Positions 18,797-27,732 of a stretch of 64,000 nucleotides of DNA are shown in pieces (the first letter of the stretch is position 1; each line of letters opens with the position of its first letter). This DNA is from Bacteroidota bacterium (lineage in GTDB: Bacteria; Bacteroidota; Bacteroidia; Bacteroidales; JAAAOM01). The stretch is taken from positions 1 to 64,000 of the forward strand of contig JAAAOM010000046.1 in NCBI GenBank assembly GCA_009908855.1, given 5' to 3'. Made by a program: the position numbers and the translations under genes. Under the pieces are notes generated by a model. It made no database searches. It was not told where the DNA came from and was given only the letters and a program-made list of their open reading frames with translations.

Positions 18797-20905
18797 TCAG
18801 CCTGTAAAACTCATTTCAAGGGTGATTACCTGACCTTCTTTCACACGTGTACCCGGTAGAATGGACTGAGCACGAACGCTGCCACGGCCATTTACATGTA
18901 CTTTCAACCCGGCTGATTCCAGCAGATAGAGAGCATCTTTTAATCCCATTTCCACTACATTGGGTACCAGATTTTCAACTGTTTCCCGGGTTTTGAGCTC
19001 TACTTTATGGTCCATTTTAAAGGTTGAGACCCAGTTGGATGAGGTATTGTCATTTACTTCAATGTTTAATCCTTTCAGTGCATTTACAGTTTCACCCCGA
19101 ATACCGCTTTTGGAGAAGGGGATTTCGGGCTCCTCGGGTTTTTCTTTCAATGCCTGCTGTAAGTTGAAATTGGTAGCATAGGCTTTTTTGGCGATCTCCA
19201 GGAATACGGGTCCAGCCACCAAATTGCCGTAGTATACCGATTTGGAAGGTGAGTTGATAACCACCATGCAGGAGTATTTGGGATCATCAGCCGGGAAATA
19301 ACCTACAAACGATGCCTGATAGCTCATTTCCTTATCACTGTTGGCGTAGTTAACCTGGGCTGTACCGGTTTTGCCGGCAATTTTTATGTGCGTATCATTC
19401 AGGTTATTGGCGCTTCCGTGCGCTACCACCCCTTTTAACATGGTTTGTGCTTTTTTAAGGGTAGGGCGTGAGGAAATAGATGGTGTAATTACTTCGGTTC
19501 CATACTTCTCAACTGTTTCGCCATGCATGCGCAGTTCTTTTGCAAAAACAGGCTTCACCATCTTACCGTTGTTGGCAATAGCATTGTAGAAAGTAAGCAG
19601 CTGTAACGGCGTAATACGAACCTCATAGCCATGTGACATCATGGCAAGCGAAATACCTGACCAGTATTTACTTTTGGGATACTTGATATATGGATTTCCT
19701 TCGCCCTTTATTTCAACACCTAGTTTTTCATTCAAGTTCATGCGATACAGGCGATTCACAAAATCCGCCTCGTTGTTGCCGTAATGCTCGGTTACCATTT
19801 TGGCCATGGCCACATTGGAGGAATATTCAATAGCCTCACGAACCGTTATTTTGCCGTAACCGCCTTTATCCCAGTTACTGTCGCGAATTTTTTTATCGTA
19901 TAACTGGTATACACCGTTTTTGGTGTCAATGGTGTCATCTAAATCAACATGGCTATCTTCCAGCAACGCCATGATTACGGGTAGTTTAAATGTAGAGCCC
20001 GGCTCTGAGCTCTCACCAATGGCATAGTTGTATAATTCGCGGTATTGGTCGTCTGAATCTTTTTGAAGGTTAACAATGGCTTTTACATGGCCGGTTTTTA
20101 CTTCCATCATGATGGCTGTACCGTGATGTGCGTTGTGAAGCATTAATTGTCTGCGCAAAGCGCTTTCGGCTACATCCTGCAAATTAATATTGATGGTGGT
20201 AACCACATCGTACCCATCTTTGGGTTCTACCTCGTTATTATTCCCCACGGGCATCCAAACGCCGCCTGATAAGCGTTGCATTAACCGTATTCCTTCCGTA
20301 CCGGCCAGTTCCTGGTCGTAGGCGCCTTCGAGGCCAACAATGTTACCTGGCTCACTGAGGTAACCAATGGTTCTTGAGGCCAGGCTGTAATGCGGCTTAA
20401 TACGTTTGTTTTCCTGCAGGTAAATGAATCCGCCGGTAAAACGTCCTTCGCGGTAAATGGGGAAAGACATAAGTTTTTGAAGCTCCAGATGATTCACATT
20501 TCGTTCTATCAGATAAAAACGTTCACCCTTTTTACGGGCATTTACCAGTTCCCTTTTGTAGGCTTGCGGGGTTTTATCGTTAAATAAACCGGAAAGGCAT
20601 AATGCCAGTGAATCGATTTTGCCGTAAAAAAGATCATCGGTGAGCCCATCGCTTCGCAGGTCCATGCGAATCTCGTAGCTGGGTACTGAGCTGGCTAATA
20701 ACCGTTTGCCGTCATCAGCCAGTATATCGCCCCTGTTGGAAGGGATACGAATATCTTTTAAGCTGATATGACTGGCTTTCTCCTCCCATTTTTCCTTTTG
20801 AAGGAACTGGATGGTTACAATCCGGATAAGGATAAGCACGGCCATGATTAACATGCTCACGTACACGGCGGCAAAACGCCATAATATGTCTTTTTTAATG
20901 GACAT
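18797..20905 (-). CDS. ftsI: Penicillin-binding protein 2/3 (FtsI-like transpeptidase) with C-terminal PASTA domain
   Basis: SSEPGSTFK active site, SSN, KTGTAQVN; C-terminal VPNVVEMGLKDALYLLESAGLKV PASTA-like. Confidence 0.93.
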   Translation of the reverse strand: MSIKKDILWRFAAVYVSMLIMAVLILIRIVTIQFLQKEKWEEKASHISLKDIRIPSNRGDILADDGKRLLASSVPSYEIRMDLRSDGLTDDLFYGKIDSLALCLSGLFNDKTPQAYKRELVNARKKGERFYLIERNVNHLELQKLMSFPIYREGRFTGGFIYLQENKRIKPHYSLASRTIGYLSEPGNIVGLEGAYDQELAGTEGIRLMQRLSGGVWMPVGNNNEVEPKDGYDVVTTININLQDVAESALRRQLMLHNAHHGTAIMMEVKTGHVKAIVNLQKDSDDQYRELYNYAIGESSEPGSTFKLPVIMALLEDSHVDLDDTIDTKNGVYQLYDKKIRDSNWDKGGYGKITVREAIEYSSNVAMAKMVTEHYGNNEADFVNRLYRMNLNEKLGVEIKGEGNPYIKYPKSKYWSGISLAMMSHGYEVRITPLQLLTFYNAIANNGKMVKPVFAKELRMHGETVEKYGTEVITPSISSRPTLKKAQTMLKGVVAHGSANNLNDTHIKIAGKTGTAQVNYANSDKEMSYQASFVGYFPADDPKYSCMVVINSPSKSVYYGNLVAGPVFLEIAKKAYATNFNLQQALKEKPEEPEIPFSKSGIRGETVNALKGLNIEVNDNTSSNWVSTFKMDHKVELKTRETVENLVPNVVEMGLKDALYLLESAGLKVHVNGRGSVRAQSILPGTRVKEGQVITLEMSFTG

Positions 20906-21297
20906 TAATAATCGTCTAAATCTTCAATTACTATTTTTTTGGGTGGCTCGAAGGATTCTTCAAGTCCCAGGTTATATTCGTTGGACATGCGCAGGATTTG
21001 CGATTGCTTGCTTTTGTACATAAGCTCGGCTGCGGTGGTGATATATTCCGAGCGTAAATCGCGCATTTCCTGCTCCATCTCGGTTGTTTTGCGAATCACT
21101 TTTTCAGCATGATAGCGATTCCCGATGTACAAAATGCCCAAAAACGTCAGAAATAAAATAAATGGCAGTTGTTTAACCACATTTTGGCGGGTGAGCACAC
21201 TGCCATCAATGATATCCCGAAATGATCCTTTGCGGCTTTTCGCTTTCGGAATCTGTTTTTCCTCTTCAAATTCTATGGTCTCTTTCTCTTCAATCAT
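20905..21297 (-). CDS. FtsL-like small division protein
   Basis: Short single-TM protein located between rsmH and ftsI. Confidence 0.75.
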   Translation of the reverse strand: MIEEKETIEFEEEKQIPKAKSRKGSFRDIIDGSVLTRQNVVKQLPFILFLTFLGILYIGNRYHAEKVIRKTTEMEQEMRDLRSEYITTAAELMYKSKQSQILRMSNEYNLGLEESFEPPKKIVIEDLDDY

Positions 21298-22211
21298 GCC
21301 GTCACTTTTTCAGCAATGCGCAAACGAGCGCTTCTTGCGCGGTTATTTATTTTTATTTCTTCCTCTCCAGGGGTAATAATTTTTTTGTTGACGGGTTTTA
21401 AGGGGGTGTAAAACCGGCCGTACACATCTTTTTGCGGGGGGTGGTCGAAGCTACCCCAACGGATATAGTTTTTTACAAGCCTGTCTTCGAGCGAGTGATA
21501 ACTGATCACAACCAGTCGTCCGCCGGGAACCAAATATTGTTCGGCTTGCCTGAGCAATTCTTTAAGATTGTGGATTTCACGATTCACTTCAATGCGAAGT
21601 GCCTGAAACACCTGTGCCAAAAACTGATTTTCTTTGTTTTTGGGAATTAATTTATGCAGGCTGTTTTGCAGGTCGGATGTGGTATGAAATGGCTTTTTTT
21701 CACGATCACTTACTATGGTGCGAGCCAACATAAGTGCATTTTTGAGTTCCCCGTAATGCTTAAACAGATAGTTGAGTTGCGCTTCGGTATAGCTATTCAG
21801 GATTTCTTTGGCCGTTAACTTGCTTTCGCGATTCATGCGCATGTCCAGTTCGGCGTCCTTGCGGAATGAAAATCCTCTTTCTGAACTATCAAAATGATGC
21901 GATGAAACACCCAGATCGGCTAATACGCCATGGATTTGGGAGATATTGTGGTAGCGCAGAAAATGCTTTAAAAACCTGAAGTTGTGGCCCACAAACAGAA
22001 AATGCCTGTCATTAAAAAGATTTGCAACTGCTTCTGTATCCTGATCGAAAGCCACTAGTTTACCTTTCTTTAAATGGTTGATTATTTCTTTGGAATGACC
22101 GCCACCACCGTAAGTAGCATCCACATAAATACCATCGGGATCAATGTTAAGTCCTTCAATGCTTTCTTGCAGAAGCACCGGCTGATGATATGCTGTGTTT
22201 TTGCTTTGCAT
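21294..22211 (-). CDS. rsmH: 16S rRNA (cytosine1402-N4)-methyltransferase
   Basis: HQPVLLQESIEGLNI, YVDATYGGGGHSKEII, VISYHSLEDRLVKNY. Confidence 0.96.
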   Translation of the reverse strand: MQSKNTAYHQPVLLQESIEGLNIDPDGIYVDATYGGGGHSKEIINHLKKGKLVAFDQDTEAVANLFNDRHFLFVGHNFRFLKHFLRYHNISQIHGVLADLGVSSHHFDSSERGFSFRKDAELDMRMNRESKLTAKEILNSYTEAQLNYLFKHYGELKNALMLARTIVSDREKKPFHTTSDLQNSLHKLIPKNKENQFLAQVFQALRIEVNREIHNLKELLRQAEQYLVPGGRLVVISYHSLEDRLVKNYIRWGSFDHPPQKDVYGRFYTPLKPVNKKIITPGEEEIKINNRARSARLRIAEKVTA

Positions 22212-22663
22212 TATTCTTTGCCACCCAGAATTTTATTGGCTAAATCAGCAAATTCATCCTCATCATTTCCTAAGGACTCATAATCGGCTTTGGCCCAGAC
22301 TTCAATTTTGTTGAATTGTCCGGCCAGCACCACCTCATTGACATCGCCAATTTCGCTATGCAAACGCTTCGGTATTAACAGCCTGTTGTTAGCATCCAGG
22401 GCCAGCTCGGCTGTACCTTTAAAAAACTCCCGTAAGAACCGGTTGTGTTCCTTGTTATAAGGGTTGGTTTGTTGTTTTATGAGTTCGTTTTGCCTTTCCC
22501 ATTCTTCAAGTGTGTAGAGTACCAGGCATTTCTCATAAATGTCTTTTTTTATCACAAACTTGTCCGGATGCTCCCCGGTGATCTGCTTTTTAAAGGCAGA
22601 CGGAAAAGTGATGCGGCCTTTCGCATCAATTTTACACTGGTAGTCTCCTATGAAGTTTGTCAT
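22211..22663 (-). CDS. mraZ: Transcriptional regulator MraZ
   Basis: MTNFIGDYQCKIDAKGRITFPSAFKKQ; the ORF upstream of 22663 is an in-frame extension over the MraZ boxes. Confidence 0.92.
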   Translation of the reverse strand: MTNFIGDYQCKIDAKGRITFPSAFKKQITGEHPDKFVIKKDIYEKCLVLYTLEEWERQNELIKQQTNPYNKEHNRFLREFFKGTAELALDANNRLLIPKRLHSEIGDVNEVVLAGQFNKIEVWAKADYESLGNDEDEFADLANKILGGKE

Positions 22664-22708
22664 AAACAGGCGCTTACATAATAATAATGTAAAATTAATA
22701 CATTTTTT

Positions 22709-22743
22709 ACCACTAGCAACCACTTTCACCCACTTTTTACCAT
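22709..22743 (-). promoter_or_regulatory. MraZ-box direct repeats upstream of mraZ
   Basis: On minus strand GTGGG-N5-GTGGT-N5-GTGGT (plus-strand CCCAC/ACCAC at 22729, 22719, 22709; degenerate ACCAT at 22739), period exactly 10 bp. Confidence 0.8.
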
Positions 22744-22802
22744 TTTGTTCATAACTTTTTACTGGGGGAATAAAAATTTTAGTAATTATGCACGATTTCA
22801 AG

Positions 22803-22817
22803 GTGGGGTGAAGTGGG
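22803..22817 (+). promoter_or_regulatory. Plus-strand MraZ-like box pair facing the divergent acyltransferase gene
   Basis: GTGGG at 22803 and 22813 (10-bp period), opposite orientation to the mraZ cluster. Confidence 0.35.
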
Positions 22818-22889
22818 GGAGAAGGTTCACATTGTGGAAACCACTAAACCTTTCGTATCTTATAACAGGAATTTATGGTATAAACGTTT

Positions 22890-23717
22890 ATGAGCAGGCA
22901 GGTTGATATTCAAAAAGTATTTACTGATAAGAACCCCAAACTGGCCAGGCGGTTGCCGGGCTTTGTGTATGCTTATCTGCGCCGGATTGCCCATGAAGGT
23001 TATCTGAACCGGATACTGGATGAACATGGCCATAAAGACGGGATTGAATTTGTGCATGCAGTTATTAAAGAATTTGAAATAAAGCTGGAAGTAGCAGGGG
23101 AAGAGAATCTGCCAAAAGACGGACGGTATATATTTGCATCGAATCATCCGCTGGGGGGTTTTGACGGACTATTATTAATGCATATCATGGATCGGCATTA
23201 CGGCGATTATAAATTTTTGGTGAATGATATATTATATAATATCCCTCAATTGCGCCCTTTGTTTATTCCGCTTAATAAGCATGGCAAACAGAATAGTGAT
23301 TTTGCCCGGATGCTGGATGATACGCTAAAAAGTGATGCCCAGGTACTAACTTTTCCCGCGGGGTTGGTTTCGCGGCGTATTAAAGGGCAGATTGTAGATT
23401 TAGAATGGAAAAAGAGTTTTATTCAAAAAGCCGTTCAATACGAGCGGGATATCATTCCGGTATTTGTAACAGGCAGGAATTCAGGTTTTTTCTATAATTT
23501 CGCCAATGTAAGGAAGGCGCTGGGAATTAAAGCCAATATCGAGATGCTTTACTTGGTAGACGAGACCTATAAACATCGAAAAAAAAATATTAAGGTTATA
23601 TTTGGCAAACCCATATCTCACCATAAATTTACTAAAGTGAAAAATTATAAAGAGTGGGCCAAATGGGTGAAGGAGCAGGTTTATTTATTGAATGGGGTGA
23701 AATCGATTCCATTATAG
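22890..23717 (+). CDS. PlsC-like 1-acyl-glycerol-3-phosphate/O-acyltransferase (GlsA-like)
   Basis: SNHPLGGFDG acyltransferase motif; next to a GNAT-type lipid N-acyltransferase. Confidence 0.75.
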   Translation: MSRQVDIQKVFTDKNPKLARRLPGFVYAYLRRIAHEGYLNRILDEHGHKDGIEFVHAVIKEFEIKLEVAGEENLPKDGRYIFASNHPLGGFDGLLLMHIMDRHYGDYKFLVNDILYNIPQLRPLFIPLNKHGKQNSDFARMLDDTLKSDAQVLTFPAGLVSRRIKGQIVDLEWKKSFIQKAVQYERDIIPVFVTGRNSGFFYNFANVRKALGIKANIEMLYLVDETYKHRKKNIKVIFGKPISHHKFTKVKNYKEWAKWVKEQVYLLNGVKSIPL

Positions 23718-23847
23718 GCAGTAAAGAAAATAATTTTATAAATTTGCGAACTTTAGCCCAAAAAAAGCAGGTAGTATGGCGAACATTTTATCTGCTTTTT
23801 TATTCTATTTGTTAAAGGCATTAAAAAAGGGAATTAAGTTTACGCAA

Positions 23848-24840
23848 ATGAAAGAAATAATACCCGCTGTCGACCGAGAAACCATACAACAGGAGTTAAC
23901 CAAAGACAAGTTTCTGCGTTACACTAACTATGGTGGTAATGAGCTGTATATTGTCGATTACCACAATTCCCCCAATTTAATGCAGGAAATAGGCCGGTTG
24001 CGTGAAATCTCTTTTCGTTCTGCAGGTGGCGGTACCGGTAAAGAAATTGATATCGATGAATTTGACACCTGCAAAAATCCCTATCAACAACTCATTGTCT
24101 GGGATCCTGAAATTAAGGAGATTCTCGGAGGCTATCGTTATTTTATATGCACTGATTTATCGTGCATTGTTGATGGCGAGGTACATCTTTCCACATCAGA
24201 AATATTTCGGGTTTCTCAAAAATTTACGGATCAATATTTGCCCCATATGATTGAATTGGGGCGTTCATTCGTGCAACCACAATACCAAAGCACCAATTTA
24301 CGAAGCAAAGGGTTGTATGCGCTGGATAATTTATGGGACGGGTTGGGTGCGATTTGGATTAACCACCCTGATATTCGTTATTTCTTTGGAAAAGTAACCA
24401 TGTACAAAAGTTATAACGAAGAAGCCCGAAACATGATATTGTATTTCCTGGATAAGTATTTTGGCGATCCTGATAAGCTAATCACTCCGCTTTATCCGTT
24501 GGATATTGAAATTAACCGGGAAAAGTTTGAAAGCATATTTACGGGCAACGACCTGAAGGAAGACCAAAAGATATTGTCGCAACAGGTGAGAGCGCGTGGA
24601 GAGAATATCCCGCCGCTCATTAATGCCTATATGAACCTTTCTCCTACCATGAAATGTTTTGGCACCAGTACCAACCCTTTTTTCGGAGATGTTGAAGAAA
24701 CAGCCATAATGATTACCGCGGCTGATTTTTACCAATCCAAAACCGAACGTCATGTTAATTCATATCTGGATGAATTAAGGTCAAAAGGTATTCAGCTGCT
24801 GCCGGGCATGAAAAGGGAAAACACCAATGAGGAAGAATAA
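23848..24840 (+). CDS. GNAT/hemolysin-like N-acyltransferase (OlsB/GlsB-like); ORF opens at 23776
   Basis: IGRLREISFRSAGGGTGKEIDIDEFD pattern; adjacency with PlsC-like gene. Confidence 0.7.
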   Translation: MKEIIPAVDRETIQQELTKDKFLRYTNYGGNELYIVDYHNSPNLMQEIGRLREISFRSAGGGTGKEIDIDEFDTCKNPYQQLIVWDPEIKEILGGYRYFICTDLSCIVDGEVHLSTSEIFRVSQKFTDQYLPHMIELGRSFVQPQYQSTNLRSKGLYALDNLWDGLGAIWINHPDIRYFFGKVTMYKSYNEEARNMILYFLDKYFGDPDKLITPLYPLDIEINREKFESIFTGNDLKEDQKILSQQVRARGENIPPLINAYMNLSPTMKCFGTSTNPFFGDVEETAIMITAADFYQSKTERHVNSYLDELRSKGIQLLPGMKRENTNEEE

Positions 24841-24843
24841 ATT

Positions 24844-26742
24844 TTAATAAGCCCTGATATTTTTCCCTTCTATAAAATTGATAAATGAATTGGTAACTAC
24901 TTTATTACCTCCCGGTGTGGGGTAATTGCCGGTAAAATACCAATCTCCCTTATCGTTCGGACAAGCCTTGTGTAAATTTTCGATGCTTTGATAAACCAGT
25001 TTCACCTCTGCTTTGATATCAGGTGTTTTAAGCATATCTGCTATTTTGTCTGATATTTCCTGAGCAGTAAATGGTTTATAGATTTCTTTTACATAATTTA
25101 TAATTTCTTCTTTGGGCTTACCCTGTTGGGCCTTGCATTTATTATACACATCGTTAATCACACCCGACTGATTGGTCTCGCGAAGCAATTCAATAGCCGC
25201 TCTAAATGCAATAAAATCACCCAATTTGGCCATGTCAATACCGTAACAGTCGGGATACCGTATTTGCGGAGACGAGGATATGATCACAATGCGTTTGGGT
25301 TCCAATCGGTCGAGGATACGGATGATGCTATACTTAAGGGTCGTTCCGCGTACAATTGAATCGTCGATAATTGCCAGGTTATCAACACCTTTATTAATAG
25401 TGTCATAGGTTACATCGTACACATGGCCCACCAGGTCATCTCGTCCGTTATCTTCTGAGATAAACGTGCGCAGTTTAATGTCTTTCAATGCAATTTTCTC
25501 TACGCGTGGCCGCATATCTATGATTGCCTCGATTTCTTTTTCGGTAGGATTTTTTAGGGCGGCCAGTTGTTTTTTCTTTTGTTCTTTCAGGTACGTTTCT
25601 GCTCCCTTCACCATACCATAATAAGCTGTTTCGGCGGTGTTAGGGATAAAGGAGAAAACGGTGTTTTTTAGATCGTAATCAACAGCTTTTAGAATATCAG
25701 GTGTTAGCAGTTCGCCCAGCATTTTGCGTTCGCGGTAGATAAATGCATCGCTGCCCCTTGAAAAATATATGCGTTCGAAGGCACAGGCATGTCTTTCTTT
25801 GGGCTCACGAACGGTGTCTATTTTAATTTCGCCATTTTGTTTCATTACAATGGCGTTACCGGGGGGTAATTCATGCACCTGGTCTGTTTTTACGTTAAGC
25901 ACGGTTTGAATAACCGGACGTTCGGAGGCTACAACGGCAATTTCATCGTCGTAGTAATAATATGCAGGACGTATCCCCCATGGGTCTCGCATCACAAAGG
26001 CATCGCCATGTCCCAGCATACCGGCAATGGTGTAGCCCCCGTCCCATTTTTTACTGGATTCGGCCAATACCCCGTGCACATCCAGGTTTTCAGCAATTTT
26101 TTTGGTAATCTCTACATTTTCCAGTCCCTGTGCTTTGTATTTGTCGAATTCTTTTTGCACTTCTTCATCCAGGAAATGGCCTACATTTTCGAGTACTGTA
26201 ACGGTGTCTGAAAAATCTTTCGGATGTTGCCCGAGCTCAACCAGGTGGTCGAAAATCTCTTTTACATTGGTCATGTTAAAATTACCGGATAACACCAGGT
26301 TTCTGGTTTTCCAGTTATTCTGGCGCAGTACCGGATGCACATTTTCTATCTTATTTTTACCGAAAGTACCATATCTCAGATGCCCCAGGTAAATTTCTCC
26401 GGCAAATGAAATGTTATCTTTTGCCCATTTGGGGTCTTTCAGTAAGGAAGGATTTTTGGCTTCTGCTTTGTCAAAACTTTCGTAGATAGTTTTAAAAATA
26501 TCTTCAATGGCATTTTTGGCAATGGACCGGTAGCGGTGGATGTATTTATTACCAGGGGGTAAATCAATTTTAAGGCACACAACACCGGCACCGTCCTGAC
26601 CACGATTGTGTTGCTTTTCCATAAGCAGGTATAGCTTCTGTAACCCGTAACGCCATGTGCCATATTTTAACTGGTAATACTCCAAAGGCTTCCGAAGCCT
26701 TATCATTGCTACTCCACACTCGTGTTTTATCTCTTCGGTCAT
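24844..26742 (-). CDS. Amidophosphoribosyltransferase-like class II glutamine amidotransferase
   Basis: ECGVAMI N-terminus, YLGHLRYGTFG, DDSIVRGTTLK PRPP motif. Confidence 0.85.
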   Translation of the reverse strand: MTEEIKHECGVAMIRLRKPLEYYQLKYGTWRYGLQKLYLLMEKQHNRGQDGAGVVCLKIDLPPGNKYIHRYRSIAKNAIEDIFKTIYESFDKAEAKNPSLLKDPKWAKDNISFAGEIYLGHLRYGTFGKNKIENVHPVLRQNNWKTRNLVLSGNFNMTNVKEIFDHLVELGQHPKDFSDTVTVLENVGHFLDEEVQKEFDKYKAQGLENVEITKKIAENLDVHGVLAESSKKWDGGYTIAGMLGHGDAFVMRDPWGIRPAYYYYDDEIAVVASERPVIQTVLNVKTDQVHELPPGNAIVMKQNGEIKIDTVREPKERHACAFERIYFSRGSDAFIYRERKMLGELLTPDILKAVDYDLKNTVFSFIPNTAETAYYGMVKGAETYLKEQKKKQLAALKNPTEKEIEAIIDMRPRVEKIALKDIKLRTFISEDNGRDDLVGHVYDVTYDTINKGVDNLAIIDDSIVRGTTLKYSIIRILDRLEPKRIVIISSSPQIRYPDCYGIDMAKLGDFIAFRAAIELLRETNQSGVINDVYNKCKAQQGKPKEEIINYVKEIYKPFTAQEISDKIADMLKTPDIKAEVKLVYQSIENLHKACPNDKGDWYFTGNYPTPGGNKVVTNSFINFIEGKNIRAY

Positions 26743-26769
26743 CCTGTCAATCTATAATTATAACTCAAA

Positions 26770-27222
26770 TTACTCTTCTGGTAAATTAAAATAATAGGGT
26801 ACGATGTAGGCATCTTCCGGGAAGATATGGGAAATTTTCTCCAGGAATTTTTGTGCATCCGATTTTATGTAAAATTTCCCGACATATACCCTCCACCAGG
26901 GTGAATCGGGCTCCAGATATACTTCTGTATCGTCAAAATGGTTGATAAATTTTGATCTGGCTTCAATGGCTTTTTCGCGGGCGCCCTGGCCTGATTCGGA
27001 AAATATATTGATACGATAGCCGCGAAATCCTTTTGAATCGGATCGATACTCGGAGTATAGTTCAGTTACTTTTCTGATTTGGTAGTCCTGATAAATATGA
27101 ATTTCACCTTCTCCTGGTTGGGGTTTTTCTAAATGACTGAAAAAATCCTGTGCGAACGCACTGCATAAAGCGATTATGGATAATAATAATGTTACAGCCG
27201 GTTTTCTTGTTAACATTTGCAA
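26770..27222 (-). CDS. SPOR-domain-containing exported protein
   Basis: Signal peptide; GYRINIFSESGQGAREKAIEARSKF...VYVGKF..SDAQKFLEKI. Confidence 0.75.
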   Translation of the reverse strand: MQMLTRKPAVTLLLSIIALCSAFAQDFFSHLEKPQPGEGEIHIYQDYQIRKVTELYSEYRSDSKGFRGYRINIFSESGQGAREKAIEARSKFINHFDDTEVYLEPDSPWWRVYVGKFYIKSDAQKFLEKISHIFPEDAYIVPYYFNLPEE

Positions 27223-27281
27223 TATTAAATTTCAGTGCAAAAATAGTTAAATTTTGAAGGAATAGAAGTGTTGTTGATATC

Positions 27282-27728
27282 TTAAAATTGAACGGTCTTT
27301 TCTTCAAGAACACGAATTTGCTTTTTCCATAAAAAGGAATGCGCTTTCAGGGTTCCTTCAACTTTTAAATGTGCTTGTCCGTTTTCACGCATAGCCATGA
27401 ACATGGAGGCGCCGGTTAATATGTTGGCCAATCGTATTTGTACATTCACAGGGTAAGTGGCTTTGGTTTTGCGCATGATCTTTACTGCTTCATTGGCTTG
27501 TAACCGACCCAGGTATCGATCGTTGGCGAAAACTTTTAAATCCAGCGCATCAATGGTAAAGCTCATTTTATTGGGGTTGTCAATCTCAAGCTCCATAAAA
27601 ACCTGCGCTGCATTGTCTTTGAATCCTTTAAACTCAACTTTTTTGATGTCGGTAAGTTCTACTTCGGTGAAATTATTGCAGGACGATAAAAGAAAAATAA
27701 AACTGATAAAAATGAAAATCTGCCTCAT
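27282..27728 (-). CDS. LEA/WHy-like lipoprotein
   Basis: Lipobox LLSSC; ELEIDNPNKMSFTIDALDLKVFANDRYLGRL. Confidence 0.6.
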   Translation of the reverse strand: MRQIFIFISFIFLLSSCNNFTEVELTDIKKVEFKGFKDNAAQVFMELEIDNPNKMSFTIDALDLKVFANDRYLGRLQANEAVKIMRKTKATYPVNVQIRLANILTGASMFMAMRENGQAHLKVEGTLKAHSFLWKKQIRVLEEKTVQF

Positions 27729-27732
27729 GCTA

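Noticed and set aside
22664-22801. N-terminal extension of the mraZ ORF
   Set aside because: The extension covers the MraZ box array; MTNFIGDYQCKIDAKGR at 22663 is the canonical MraZ start.
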